60,000 bases of DNA from Hydractinia symbiolongicarpus. Its lineage: Eukaryota > Cnidaria > Hydrozoa > Anthoathecata > Hydractiniidae. This document shows positions 38,301 to 50,117 of the stretch, piece after piece. The stretch spans positions 10,835,001 to 10,895,000 of the forward strand of contig NC_079888.1 of the NCBI RefSeq assembly GCF_029227915.1, read 5' to 3'. Position 1 is the stretch's first letter. Each line of letters begins with the position of its first letter. The position numbers and the translations under genes are program-made. The notes beneath the pieces are model-generated. The model was not told the DNA's origin. It saw only the letters and a list, made by a program, of their open reading frames with translations, and searched no databases.

Positions 38301-39589
38301 TCTTTCGATAGCATATAAAATTTAAAATAAAGTATTGTTCATTGGATAATAAAACAATTTGTTGCACTGTTAGGATTCTTATTGGCTTAAAAGTCATTTT
38401 TGCCTCGCTCTCAGAAAAAAATTGTCAAAACGTCCAGGCTAGCCGCGCTGCCTCCATCTATCTCTCTATCTCCTCAGCCGATTTTAAAGATTCCGCCTTC
38501 GCTGGCGGATATCAAAAGATATAGGAAGCCGGCTTTAACAATTTCCGCCACACTCATAAGGTCTTGTGAGGTTTTCGTTTTTCCTAGGTCCGTCTGTTGG
38601 AGATACAGAAGTGGGTACGCAGGTTCCTCGTGCTTGCTTTTGTTGCTTTTAACATGGTCATTCAAACCGCGATTTTAAGGAAAAAAGTGTGCGCATGCGC
38701 CAAAATTTTAGACTAGCAACTGATTGCAAATGAAAAAAAATTGTACAGCTATATATATGTTAAACGAAAAAGCTAACAATTTACACATTTTTAGACATTT
38801 CAGCCTAGACCAATCCCTAATCGTGAGATTTTTTACCACGAAAGTCAATCTGAATTATATAAAAATACTTTACAAATTAGGCTATTACAAGTATTTTTTT
38901 ATTTCAATTCATAATCTGTATTTAACAAATATATTCTTATTTCAAACGCATCCAACAAAAAGTGGTAATTGAGTAAATCAGCAAGCTCTTCTGTTTCATC
39001 ATTGTTCCATCTTTTTTTTAACCGCTTCTGTCAACAAATCTTCACATGCAAATCACGTTTGAATGACGCTTGAAATTGTGAATTGTTGGGTAAAAATTAG
39101 TTCAATGAAATCGTGGCAACATGTTTTGTATCATAGAACAATTTGGGACTGGTTCCCTAAAATGTGAAAAAACAGAAAGTACAATAAAAGCTACCCGAAT
39201 CACCAAGAACCACCCAAAATCACAAAGACGCATGCATGTCCAATCGTTTTCAATCTTTTATAATTCAAAAATTTAACGGACCAGCCATCAACGTTCAATG
39301 GACCCAGGGTACCAACCTCGTACAGCCGACTTCCCGAAAAACGAAAAGTTTCTTTTTCAAGTCTCAATTATAAAATGTATTTTTTTGTACGAAAAAGTTT
39401 CATAATTCCCAACTTCTTACTAAATATAAGGTCTTCTACCTAACAGGAGTCTTTCCCTTTAAAGTTTATGGAATACACGTTCGATATCGGTTTGAGACAA
39501 AAAATTTAAAGAACGCCTACTCTGCGAAAACGAAATCACATTCGAAAAGTACTATCCAACTGCAGAGCTAGTGCGGTATCAAAGTTGAA
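35344..39589. other. Non-coding interval
   Basis: No supported gene in 4.2 kb. It contains one copy of a dispersed repeat (38396-38545: CTCGCTCTCAGAA, TATCTCTCTATC, CGATTTTAAAGATTCCGCC) that recurs in the same orientation at 40691-40845. Confidence 0.45.
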
Positions 39590-39935
39590 AACTAAGTCTA
39601 TTCTCGCAACAAACCTGACTCAACTCAATCGTCATCAACTGCTAATTCTGATATCAATCAGATGATCCATCGTCAAAAAAGCAAAGAAATCAAGAAATGC
39701 AAATTCTGTGCCCAGCAAACGGCAAAATATGCAATACCTGTAAAAGTAAAGGACACTTTTCTAAATAATGTCGAAAATCTAATCAAACTTATCTCAACGT
39801 AATAATAAACCAAAGAGATAATCGATCTCTCAACCAATAATACAATGGTTATATACGTATAAAATAGACACTGGTGCTTGTGTAAACGTTCTATCGATCT
39901 CTGTCTTTCAACGTCTCAGCAAAAAAGCAATGAGT
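39590..39935 (+). pseudogene. Ty3/Gypsy-type gag zinc knuckle and protease relic
   Basis: Read with frame changes: SKEIKKCKFC, then CPANGKICNTCKSKGHFSK followed by an in-frame TAA and C, the CX2CX4HX4C zinc knuckle of a retroelement Gag. About 100 nt later comes IDTGACVNVLSISVFQRL, the DTGA aspartic-protease active site. Order and spacing match the Gag-protease junction of Ty3/Gypsy elements. No RT, integrase or LTR was found nearby, so only a fragment survives. Confidence 0.7.
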
Positions 39936-41130
39936 GTGACATCCTACTCATATATTTTATATACATACCACACGAAAACCTGCTTGAAAAGTATCACTCT
40001 GAAATTATTCTTGAATTAATGTTGCATAGTCCTATTTTTATCTTTAATATATTATAAAAAACATTTACACCTGTGAAAAACATGTCAATTTCCTATGTGC
40101 TCATGCAAGTTTTTGAAATTTGATATCTTAAGAACTGCCCTAGATTTTTATATGCTTTTCGTTAAAGTTATGTGCAGGACTTTTGGGGTATGAGAGGCTT
40201 TATGTCGTACAGTTTTCCACTATAATGAAAGACGAGCCGTTGATAGACAAAGTAAAGTTGACATAAATTCTGTGTGCAAACAGTGGTGTTACCTGCACTT
40301 TTTACGGTATATGCAGCTTATTAGCACTCACATCACATAATTCTCTGGTTTCTGAAAGCTATGGCATGTCCACTTCTTAAGCTTGCTAAATTTAGTAATG
40401 TTTCAGAATTTGGGTATCAAAATATAATCTTACCGAAGCAGTCGACGACAATTTCTGCACACCAACAACAGAAGTACGATAGGTGTCTTTTATATATATA
40501 TATATATATATTTATGTATTTATATCGTATTCACAGTATCAAATATATAGCTAGTTTAGCAATAAATCAATTTAATCAGCAAACTGCTTTTCACCAGCAT
40601 GAAACTTTCTGGCTACCTAAATAAATTCCCTGGGTGGGAGGGAATTACCCTTTGTATATGTATTTCTATTAGTTTAAAACGCAATATAGCCTCGTTCTCA
40701 GAACTAAATGTGTCAAAACGAGAATTTAGGCTTTAGCCTAGATAAGTTTTAGGCGTCCAGGCTCTGGGCTGTCTCTATCTATCTATCTCTCTATCTTCCC
40801 AGGCGATTTTAAAGATTCCGCCCTCGCCGGCGGAAATCAATAAACATAAATTTTGCAACAAAATGCGGTGCAGATTCTAAAAAGAAACATCTGCTTACAC
40901 CAGGAAACATCGTTTTCTTGCTTTTCTCTTACTTTTGGAATTCACGTGAAATACGTTAGAAATAGACCTATACCCAATGTCAAAAGTCGTGTCAATAAAT
41001 TATGATCGTCAGAATAAAATGTTGTGCTTCTAGGTTTTTGTAAATGAATCTTTATGTGCCTTACATTTTTATTTTTAGTGATGGGACAGGTGCATGTGCA
41101 AATGCTTCGAAATTTTTGTCTGTCTGTCTG
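39936..41130. repeat. Non-coding interval with second copy of a dispersed repeat
   Basis: Positions 40691-40845 match 38396-38545 (CTCGTTCTCAGAA, TCTATCTATCTCTCTATC, GGCGATTTTAAAGATTCCGC). A short (TA)n lies at 40490-40510. No gene is supported. Confidence 0.55.
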
Positions 41131-43460
41131 TCTATTCGTAACAGGCAAAGTGGATGTGTTCATTTTCCTATGATTTAGCCGAAAGAGTTATGTCTCATAG
41201 TATTCCTAATCGACAAATTCAACGTCAAGAAGGCAATAAGACTGATTCAACGTCAATATATGAAATTATTGAAGCCATTACAATGCACTTTGAGGCCAAA
41301 TATCCTGGGAACGGACTGGTGAAGTCAGCCTTTTCACCGCGTAGGTAATTAGGGAAACCTGGGATTAACTTGGTTAAACTAAGTTTCCCGAACCTGGATA
41401 CCCGAATCCGTTTCGGAGTAGATGGATTGAAAATCTTTTAAACGTAATAAAGGCAACGGGGTTTTTTTGTATTTTGGGGAGTCTTTCCGAACATCAGCAG
41501 TATTTTCTAACTCTTTTATCTCCTTAACCGCTGATCAGAACCGCGCGAGTGTATATCTTTTTTTTGGTCAGCGTTTCAAGTTCTGCACAATAAAGGACAC
41601 GGAAAGAAAAAAGTTTTTTTCGTCTTGGTGGATTTTTCCTCGGCGGGCCTTATCGACTGGTCTACATAATAATAGAGAGAGTGTGTGGCAAACAAAATGG
41701 ATGTGCTTATGTTCCTTTGATGTAGCCAAAATACTTTAATGGGATAAATTTTCGCGGGGATTAAAATCCGCAAAAATATGTCCCTTCGAAAATTTGGAAA
41801 CAGGCCATCCGCGAAAATTTGTCCCCGCAAAATCTTTGAAAAATTGCTTGATCCGCGAAATTTTAAGCGATCTCTGGAAATGAAAAATGATGCTGACTTC
41901 TCTTGTAACGTGTTTGACGCTTTTAATTAACGATTAAGATTCAGCCTAATGTCTTGTGTTTATTCTACCTGACGTTATAGTTGTGTTGAAAGAGCTTTGA
42001 ACTAAAATGCAAAACTACACTTTGTCTCGGTCGTTGTAGAAATGACCGGTGTAACGAGGGTCGATGAGACAGTGCCATTCGGCCCCGAAGCCTTTTGACA
42101 ACTTATTTTACTTTTTCAAAAATTGCTATTATCACATCCGCGACATTAAGTCTCCGCGAAAAATTAGAACATCCCTCATCCACGAAAATAAGTCCCGGCG
42201 AAATGCTAAAATTTCGCGGATGAGCTTAACCGTGAAATTTAATCCCCGCGAAAATTTATCCAATTAAAGTAGTTATGTCTCAAATGTTAAATTTTCTGAC
42301 GTTATGTCGCAACGTCAATGATACTAAGTTAACGTCAATATCTTTATTTAAACTAATAAAGGCATTAAAATGCAGTTATAACTTTAAGGCCAAATAACTT
42401 GGAAACAAGGTGGTGACGTCAGTCATTTTTTACCACGTCGTAACTAGGGACCACCTGGGACCAAATTAGGTTGAAGTTCCTATAGCTAAGATAACTCAAC
42501 CGTGTCGAAACAGACGGTTGATGACGCCATCAAAGAACATTTAAACCTTAATATCTCTGTAACCGTGTTTGTCAAAAGTACATGATCCTATCTGATCTTG
42601 TTTAGTGTTTCAACATCTATACGAGGAAGGCAACATGTATATAAATTTCTAAAAAATTTTTTTCGGATATTAGTGGGTCCTTGCTGACTTTAGCAAAACT
42701 TATAAACGAAAAATATGTCTCTTCAAATGTATGTTAAATGTACATATTTTCAATCAAAGTTTCAAGCTCTTTACAATAGGATAACAAAATTCTAAGAATA
42801 GTTTTTGAGTCCATTACGACCCTTAATAGCTGATTAAAACAGTACGATTTTATACCTTATTTCGATCCTATTTTAAAACTCTACGCAACACAAGTAATAA
42901 CTTCTATGGCTTTTTATTCACTTTTAAAGTTTAGTGATAAATAACTTGGAAACAAGTGGAGGTAACTATCGTCATTTCGAGCGTGGGGGGACTACCTGAG
43001 ACCAAATTAGGACCAAATTCGTAAAGATAAGTCAACTTACCTGTTTCAGAACAAACAGATTGATGCGTCATCAAAATACCTTTAAACTCAATCTAATTAG
43101 TTAATACAAAATCGCGCACCCAATCTTGAATTGGGTGCGCTCCTCCAACCTGGGTCCCCGAATCCGTTTTGACGAACGGGTTAACAAAGTCATCCAACCA
43201 ACCGTCCTTCAAAAGTTTATGTTCCTATACCTTTTTTGATCAGTGTTTCAAGATCTTTATAATAACAACAAAGGGTTGAACAATAGAAAGCACATGATCC
43301 TACACATTATTTTTATTAGCGTTTCTAGATGTCCAGAATAGAGGCCACGGGTAAATAAATTTTAAAAAGATATGTCTGTTGACAGTTTCTTGCTGACATC
43401 ATCAAAATTGACGATTCTTTTTCATTTCTATTCAGCCTGAGGGGTTTTGCACGGTCCTTA
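41131..43460 (+). repeat. Repeated dispersed family, about 3 diverged units
   Basis: Units near 41140-41440, 42270-42540 and 42830-43200 share AAATTCAACGTCAA-like AACGTCAATATCTTTATTT, ACTTTAAGGCCAAATAACTT, GGAAACAAG, CTAGGGACCACCTGGGACCA and CCCGAATCCGTTT tracts. A related piece lies at 45600-45740. The third unit has a perfect hairpin GCGCACCCAAT / ATTGGGTGCGC at 43112-43138. The MITE at 41734-42269 is nested between the first and second units. Confidence 0.55.
41734..42269. repeat. 536-bp MITE with TTTTCGCGGGGATTAAA inverted ends
   Basis: Left end CTTTAATGGGATAAATTTTC and GCGGGGATTAAA; right end TTTAATCCCCGCGAAAATTT and ATCCAATTAAAG. They are inverted over about 32 bp with one mismatch, and the flanking TA dinucleotides look like a target duplication (Tc1/mariner-like, inference). 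Internal repeats of CGCGAAAATT fold back as well. Non-coding. Confidence 0.75.
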
Positions 43461-43469
43461 TCGACTATG

Positions 43470-43625
43470 TTATACCTTATCGGGGAAAAAAAGTCGGGGG
43501 AAGATTTTCTCAGATAAAATTAAGTCGGGGAAAAATTAAGTCACTTTTGAAAAATAAGTCACTTTTCCCCGACTAATTTTACAAATAAGTCACTTTTTCC
43601 CGACTAATATTTGATACTAGCCGGG
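43470..43625. repeat. MITE copy with TCGGGGAAAAA / TTTTTCCCCGA
   Basis: Begins ATACCTTATCGGGGAAAAAA, with repeats of AAATTAAGTCAC and the inverted TTTTCCCCGACTAA. A related copy occurs at 45465-45570. Confidence 0.6.
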
Positions 43626-45464
43626 ACAACCGGTGTCGAATCGCCGGGATGAACCACAAGTAACTGTTGTTGAACGCCCTAAGGAGCGCTTAAAAAGAAC
43701 TGCAAACTGTGCGAAACAGTCAGGTGAAGCGCTTTAGTACAGGTATGTAGTATGTCGTAAATCAAGTGAAGCGCATACACCATTATAATGTTGCAACTGT
43801 AACATATTTTCAAAAAATAACTTTCCCGCAACAAAGGCTAAAATAAAAACACAGTTTACAACCGTTGTAAATCCGTCATAGCAAAAACAATTGGTCAATA
43901 TTATTTTATTTTGCGGAATAAGTTTTTGTAAAAGTTAAAAAATTAATCGTGACACCGGACTGAGCGCTTAGTACAGTTAAACGGTGTTACACAGGTGTAT
44001 AGGGATAATACCCTTTTGAAAAAAAATTTCTTGCAGACTCTATTTAAATGAAAACACAAGAAACAGTCCTTCACTTCTTGCACAGGGCTAAGCGGTTAGT
44101 CCAGGTAAACATTGTTGCACATTCGTACAGGCGTGATTCCCAAGAAAGTTTAAAAATTAATTGTTACAGTGGGATGACCCGCATAGGCGTAACTGGCTTT
44201 TCCAAAAACAGGCTATTGTTAACACAGACCTAACCGCTTAGTACAGTTAAACAGACTTGAACAGTACCCTTCTCAAAAAAAAAAAATTATCAACTTCGGT
44301 TAAAATGACAACACAGGAAACAGCCTGTCGTTACCCCTCCAGCTAAAGCAATTGCTCAGCTATTTTATTTGCAAAAAAAGTTTTAAGGAAAATAATTAAA
44401 GATGTAGCTAGTTAACCTGCATTTGGCATAAGATTTATTGCTGAGAATATTGCCATATTAATAGCCAAACTGAATTTTTATACACTCACTTTTTAGGTTA
44501 AGATATGAGCTAGCTAAGTGGCTACATCTTCGACATAAAAATTAATGTTGGGTTGGAGAAAAACCTCCTATGCCAAACAAAATTAGTAAAAAGTAAGGCT
44601 ATTAGCTAATAGAATATTCGTTCCTAAAACTGGTGCGTTTAAGATCTGTACGTAGCTAAAAAAAAACGTGACAATATATTTATCTTAACATTTTAGAACA
44701 TATAAAAAATCAATGTTACGAAAATAAAAAGCTTATAGAAGACAAAAAGGTGAAACAGACTTAGAAACAACACTGACCACCATTACTTTTTAAAAACTAA
44801 AATGGCCATCATGTTTCTTCGTTGGCATGTCTACGCCGCGAAAGTCTTGATTGGTTTTTCAAAGAATCAGACGTTTTGGTTGGTATACACGTGCGAGCGG
44901 TCAAAACAAAGTCAGTTAAACTGTCAGTAAAACCATCCTATTTGTTTTCTGTTGCTCCTGGGCGGAATCGGCGATTAAGGTCACAGGGGTAAATTATTAT
45001 TAAAAATGGCGCATTTAAATAATGAATTCATTTTAATCACTTAATTTTTTTTTCAAATTAGAGGTTTATCAATTAAATTAATTAAATTATGTAAGGAAAT
45101 AAATTAATTTTTGTAATTTATTTTTATAAATCATAAGATTTCCAATTAAACAACCCCTAGTTTCTAAAAATTCGCGGTAAGATCAGAGGAATATCGGTAA
45201 CCCTTTTGAACAGACAAAATACGGTTGTTATTATTATAGAGATTCCTGTAGATAGCCTCCCAAGGGAATTTGAATCAATTTTTTTTATTTGTCCATGTAT
45301 GTTTTTCATACAAAACAACTACGAGAAAAATCTCTTTTTGTCTCCATTATGTTTTTTATGGCCGCGATACTTTTTTATCTTCCTTGCAATTTATTAAGGT
45401 GGTAACAATGAGAAAAATAGTTTACGTTAAAAGACAAAAAGTTAAGGCAAATTCTTAGTCAGGT
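43626..45464. other. Non-coding interval
   Basis: Imperfect duplication: 43690-43900 and 43960-44290 share GCGCTTAGTACAG, GTTAAACGG and CAACACAGGAAACAG-like pieces. No gene is supported. Confidence 0.35.
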
Positions 45465-45570
45465 GCTAGTCGGGGAAAAAAATTGGGGGAAGTTTTGGTC
45501 GAAGAAAAATTAGGTCACTTGCCAATTTAGTCACTTTTCCACGATACTTTTTTTCCCCGATAAGGTATCG
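45465..45570. repeat. Second copy of the TCGGGGAAAAA MITE
   Basis: AGTCGGGGAAAAAAATTGGG, AATTTAGTCACTTTTCC, and the end ACTTTTTTTCCCCGATAAGG. The right tip is the exact reverse complement of the left tip of the copy at 43470. Confidence 0.6.
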
Positions 45571-45767
45571 TCTAATATATAAAATACGATGAGTGTATTC
45601 GTATGGCCGCAAGAGGCAATGTGGACATGTTCATTTTCCTGTGACGTGATTGGAAAAATTGTCTCAAATGTTGATCGACAAATTCAACGTCGCGACGTCA
45701 ATAACATTAATTTAACGTCAATGTCTTAAGGTGAAAGCTGCTAAATTTTAATGTCTCATCTTTCCAA

Positions 45768-47070
45768 AATTGTTAGATATTGGCTATTACTACAAATTAC
45801 TCCCTAAATTTTTCTAAAAACGTTATATCTGTAAAATTTAAAATATGACAACAGAATTTATTTTATTAAGAGAATATATGTAAAAAATTGAGACACGTGA
45901 AACACCCGATATTCGTTTTTTCCCGCATTTTTATCCAATTTACCAATCATATAAAATAGTTAAAAACCGAAAAATAAGATTCTTTGTTAAATTATTGGGA
46001 ATGTCAAACACAATGTGAAAAAAGTTCCAGAACTTTTTTCACATTCTGTTTGCACGCAATTAACAAGCCTGACGTTACAGGTAAAGTTTCTCAAATTCAT
46101 TTTGGACAGTCTGTCACAAGTTATTCAAATTTGCGAAAACTCACTTCCAGTGCTTTCATAAATTGAGATATTTCAAACAGATGCTAATATTGATCTCGGA
46201 TCGGATAAAGTGGACAAATTTGATAATACGGACAGTTTAGTTTGGCAGTTGAAATTGTTTTTATGAGAACTCTCACTGCGCTTTCAAGCATGCTCATCCA
46301 CGGAGCGTACACTTTAAAATGTTCGAAGAGATCTTTTGTGATTGGACCTTTTTTCATTTAAAAATATGAATTTAATATATCTTTCAGAGACTTAATTTTC
46401 TCAATAAGGTACAAAATCTTTAAAACAAATGCCACAATTTTTCACCTTAAAAATGTATTTGGTTCTAAAGATTTTTTACAAAAGTGTGAATATCGCTTTC
46501 TTTTTTTTTGTTTTTATCCACTTGACGGCTCCATGTTTTAAGAACGTTTAATAATTATACAATGCTGTATGGGATGGGTTGTTTCACCCCGTTAAGGGGC
46601 TTAAATAAAAAAGTGACTGGTCGTAATGATGGGAGATGGATGGTTCTAACAATGTATATGTAGTATTACATAATTTTGAAGAGCTCCGTCAATTTTCATC
46701 CTATTAGATCTTATTGAGGGGAGGACCGCCCTTCCCCTCCCCTCCACCCTGCCGTTTTCTTTAATATGTATTTTTTGCTATGCTGCATAGTTATATTACT
46801 TACTGACTTAATAAATGTATCTATTAGAATCTTTCTGTAAAATTTTGGTCACGTGATGAATCCGCTTACCAGATTTTACCAGATTTTTGGCGTTTATTCG
46901 TGCGAACTATGTAAAAACCGGAATATATGTTAAATAACTTTTATTTGGTTGTCAGATGTTGGATATTACTTGAAATTACTACTTAAATTTTATGCCAGTA
47001 AAGTCCTAAAATTTACAACAGAATTTATTTTATTGAGGGAAAACTTATTAAAAAGTTGGGATTACCTTGC
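45768..47070 (+). repeat. Pair of diverged direct repeats in left flank of element 2
   Basis: Positions 45768-45890 and 46953-47060 share GATATTGGCTATTACT-like GGATATTACTTGAAATTACT, AAATTTTTCTAA-like and ACAACAGAATTTATTTTATT tracts. Similarity ends at about 47060-47070, which places the left edge of the Polinton-like element there. The rest of the interval shows no gene. Confidence 0.55.
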
Positions 47071-47177
47071 ATATGACCAAGAAGGCCGACGGCTTGCTCC
47101 AAGATGCGCAATTAAATATTTTGGATGGTAGGTTCCACAGTGTCGAGTATTAAGACCAAATATTTAGTATCATAACG

Positions 47178-47204
47178 TTATTCTATGGTAATACCATAGA
47201 ATAA
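47178..47204 (+). promoter_or_regulatory. Gene-boundary hairpin H7
   Basis: Perfect 13-bp stem TTATTCTATGGTA / TACCATAGAATAA around a single A, ending 2 nt before the ATG at 47207. Just upstream, an open frame ends at 47131 (DQEGRRLAPRCAIKYFGW, stop), possibly the last codons of a deleted gene. Confidence 0.85.
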
Positions 47205-47206
47205 AG

Positions 47207-47617
47207 ATGACAAGTCTCGCTATTATGGCTGGTGGAGCGCTGATTAACGCGGTCTCGTTCAGCAATAGTAACTATTTATTCAGTAAACTCAGTGGGCACG
47301 GGGAAGCGGAAAGGAAGCGGCACGATTTAGCGGTTGAGAAATTACAAGCAGCACAAGCTCAATGGGTACGTGACAGACAGGCAAAAATAGATTGGTATAA
47401 CCGACGGCGTGAGGAACAGCGTGCTGCGGGTCAGAGTTTAAAGGAGCTCGACGAAAATATGAGACAGTACTAAAGCGCCACGATTAAGAAAGCTCCAAAG
47501 CTCCCTGATTTTTATACACCTTCAAAGCAGCAACAGAACGGGGAGCTGACGTTCATTATTGGCTCCTTAGCCGTCTTGGGGTTCGTAGCGTACAAGTATA
47601 TGCAAGAACATTTTTGA
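47207..47617 (+). pseudogene. Small membrane-associated partner of the integrase (one internal stop)
   Basis: Starts MTSLAIMAGGALINAVSFSN, a Gly/Ala-rich hydrophobic segment, then a charged helix (ERKRHDLAVEKLQAAQAQWV) and RRREEQRAAGQSLKELDENM. In-frame TAA at 47471. The same frame then gives KKAPKLPDFYTPSKQQQ and a TM segment FIIGSLAVLGFVAYKYM, ending at 47617, 12 nt before the integrase start. I recall this small ORF beside the F54H12.3-type integrase in invertebrate genomes. Function unknown. Confidence 0.65.
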
Positions 47618-47629
47618 TATGTAATAAAT

Positions 47630-48605
47630 ATGTCGAAAATAAAGCATATTGTTACCGAGAAGGAAGCTGAAAAAGTAAGCAAAATATACTTATCAACCAG
47701 AACATTTATGGACTGGATGTCGGGCCATAAAATTGCTCAGCGAGCAGAGTAGTTTTTTCAAAACGAAAGTCATACATTTGCTATGTCGTCAGTTACTCTG
47801 GCTCCGACATATCAAAGGGCCTAAACGTATCAATTACCCGCATTTCAATATCACAAGACCCAATGAGATGCACCAGTTTGACTTGCTCTATATGCCACAT
47901 GACAAGCTGTATTCAAACACGTACAAGTATAGTCTTATAGGCATCGACGTGGCTTCGCGCTACAAGAAGGCTAGACCATTGATAACGAAAAGGGCCAGTG
48001 AGGTCGCTGACATGCTCAAGGATATTTATAAAGCCGGATCTCTCCGATATCCAAAGACTTTCCAATGCGACTAAGGTAACAAATTTAAGTCGGATGTGGC
48101 CAAGTTGTTAGAATCCGAAGGGGTGGAGATTAAACGGGCTACCACAAAATACCATCATACTTTCACAGCGTTTGTCGAAAGGTACAAAAAGGCACTCGCG
48201 GAGAAATTATTCAAACCCGAAGATGCGCAGGAGCTTGCCTCTGATGAAACTAGTACCACCTGGGACAAGCACCTGTATACTATTGTGAAAACCATGAACA
48301 ACACCAAGACCGCGATGATTGACATGAAACCTTCGAAAGCTATAAAGCTTGATGAAGTGCCACTTGCGAAAAGCGAGGAATATCCCGAGGAAAAGCCTTT
48401 ACCCGAAGAGCACAACGATGTAAGACGCCGTGCAACTGATGCTTATTGGTCTAAGCGTACTTACAGGCTCGACTGTATAGTAACCGGTGGTACCCGTCTC
48501 CTATACTACTTGTCAGATGGACCTGATCGTAGTTTCTTCTCAGAGGAATTAATGCTAATACCAGAGGATGTTGAGGTACCTCCCGAGCATGTAAAAGAAT
48601 GGTGA
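47630..48605 (+). pseudogene. Retroviral-type (rve) integrase, F54H12.3-like (broken)
   Basis: DDE integrase that would insert the element. N-terminal part MSKIKHIVTEKEAEKVSKIY to a stop at 47748, then the main frame. Catalytic D at HQFDLLYMPHD, second D at KTFQCD, and Glu at TAFVERYKKALAEKLF. After the second D there is an in-frame TAA (48072). The C-terminal SH3-like part reads RRRATDAYWSKRTYRLDCIV and LLYYLSDG, ending FSEELMLIPEDVEVP. The family is widespread in metazoan Polinton-type elements. Breaks are one frame change and one stop. Confidence 0.88.
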
Positions 48606-48616
48606 AAATTTCTCGA

Positions 48617-48644
48617 TTTTTGTGGCTCTTAAGAGCTACAAAAA
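48617..48644 (+). terminator. Gene-boundary hairpin H6 between convergent genes
   Basis: Fourteen-bp arms TTTTTGTGGCTCTT / AAGAGCTACAAAAA with no spacer. The one imperfect pair (G48624/T48637) is G-U on the plus strand and C-A on minus, so it fits the integrase transcript, 12 nt after its stop. Confidence 0.75.
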
Positions 48645-48655
48645 CATATAAGCGA

Positions 48656-49265
48656 TTATGCCATATCGATATCATATAACCCTTCGAATAACTCACGCGT
48701 GGCGTCATCTGGTAAACTAAAATGATTTCGCCATGAATTAGCTATACCAAGATTATCATCCCTGAACCTATTCCATGTATGTACGGCGTTTGGATCATCG
48801 CAAATTGGATGTCTCTCGATCATATTAGGATACATCTCCCGTAGGGTGCAAAGTTGATCATTTAAGGATCTACGTTGGCAACGAATAATATAGTGGGGAT
48901 GTTGGCCTTTTTTTCCCACATTCATTAGAATCATTTTTATCAATAACACAGAGTACATTATCGTATGGATAACCATTAGGAACATATCGATCACGAAGCT
49001 CCGCAATTTCCAATGTTTTTAGGTCGAGTTGATTTTCTCGCTCTCTCAGGTCATCGTTAAGCATCGCCAGGGCTTGACGATATTCGTCGATTTCATTTTT
49101 TAATTTTTCTGTTATATCATGACGAGGCGTGGTTTTTACGTCTCTGTATGTCGCCTTTATATCAACAATACCCAGAAATCTTCCCAAATCAGCACGCTTA
49201 AACATGGGTTGAGCCTGATTGTTTAATAATATCTCAATGATTGTATCCAAAACTCGTCATGACAT
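48656..49265 (-). pseudogene. MSV199 plus DUF3627-like protein (broken)
   Basis: ATG at 49265 with an in-frame TGA two codons later (49257). The MSV199 domain has PMFKRADLGRFLGIVDIKA, then a coiled coil (YRQALAMLNDDLRERENQLD), then YVPNGYPYDN. A frame change near 48920-48990 leads to HPHYIIRCQRRSLNDQL, YPNMIERHPICDDPNAVHTW and NRFRDDNLG, resembling the DUF3627 domain that follows MSV199 in iridovirus, ascovirus and baculovirus proteins. A virus-type gene with unclear role, possibly DNA binding. Confidence 0.7.
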
Positions 49266-49273
49266 TTTATTAT

Positions 49274-49471
49274 TTACATTACTTCAGCCAGGGTGATCAT
49301 TAGGACAGCGATGAATCCGAAAAAAATGGTGTTCCTATGGATTCTTTCTCTCTCAAGAACATCACGAAGCTCCTCCTGGAGGGCTTCCAGTTGACTTTCT
49401 AAATAAGGGATCCTATCCATCTCCTCATAGCAAGCAGCCAGCTGATTTTCTGATATTCTGATATATGACAT
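49274..49471 (-). CDS. Small tail-anchored coiled-coil protein
   Basis: Intact 65-codon ORF: MSYIRISENQLAACYEEMDR, a coiled coil (LESQLEALQEELRDVLERER) and a C-terminal TM segment (IFFGFIAVLMITLAEVM). The start codon abuts the ATPase stop. No counterpart was found in element 1. Possibly a membrane-bound virion or scaffold component (inference). Confidence 0.6.
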   Translation of the reverse strand: MSYIRISENQLAACYEEMDRIPYLESQLEALQEELRDVLERERIHRNTIFFGFIAVLMITLAEVM

Positions 49472-50066
49472 TTATTCTAGAACAGTCCAAGCCCGAGGAT
49501 GCTCAAGCCGAATATACAAACAGGCGTGTTTGGATTTTTTCAACTGGTTTTGGATGGGTTCCCAATCATTAATGATGTTGGTTTCTTCATCCATCAATTT
49601 AAAATCACTCCTTTCGTGTGGGTACCAGAGGAATAACTGCTTCTTTTGCCTTCGCAGGTTCTTTTGGATCGCGGTATACGATTGAGTCAAGATCCATAGT
49701 GAGTGCCTTTGATGTCTCCCAGAGATTGCGAGCTCAAGTAAAGGTTGCCTTCGTTTGTCGAGAGATTCATCAGCGATGATATCATCGACGATAAATAATG
49801 TTTCTTCACCTGCCAGCAGCGACGACAGCTTCTCGATCCAGTAATAGAGCTGGTCACCAGGTTCTAATATAAATACATAGGGGTCTTTCCACAGTGAGGC
49901 TTGATCGAGGTAAGTTCTATTGAAACGTATCGTGGGGCAAAGGATAATGATATTTTGAAAGTGACCCTTGTATTCATTTTCCAAAAATCGAGAACACGCT
50001 GCGTTTTCCCGCACGAGGTAGGGCCGTGAAAATTGCCGTATGAGGTTCTTTAACAATATCCAACAT
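49472..50066 (-). pseudogene. Packaging-type (A32/FtsK-HerA) ATPase (one frameshift)
   Basis: The ATG at 50066 opens a frame whose P-loop, GPTSCGKT (about 50000-50025), is intact. A one-base shift in a T run near 49980 separates it from the rest, which reads IIILCPT, YVFILEPGD, Walker B LFIVDDIIAD, ISGRHQRHSLWILTQSYTAI and KKSKHACLYIRLEHPR. Better preserved than the copy in element 1: all catalytic blocks are present but not in one frame. Flanked by hairpin H5 and the coiled-coil gene. Confidence 0.88.
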
Positions 50067-50077
50067 GTTTGTTGTAT

Positions 50078-50101
50078 GTTGTATACCCATGGGCATACAA
50101 C
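50078..50101 (-). promoter_or_regulatory. Gene-boundary hairpin H5
   Basis: Eleven-bp stem GTTGTATACCC / GGGCATACAAC with an AT spacer. The one imperfect pair (A50085/C50094 on plus) becomes G-U on the minus strand, the strand of the genes. It ends 11 nt before the ATPase ATG. Confidence 0.75.
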
Positions 50102-50117
50102 AAAACCTTGAAGATGC

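Noticed and set aside
43470-45570. Single 2.1-kb transposon bounded by ATACCTTATCGGGG ends
   Set aside because: The two ends are better explained as two separate short MITE copies, since each contains its own internal TCGGGGAAAAA/TTTTTCCCCGA symmetry.
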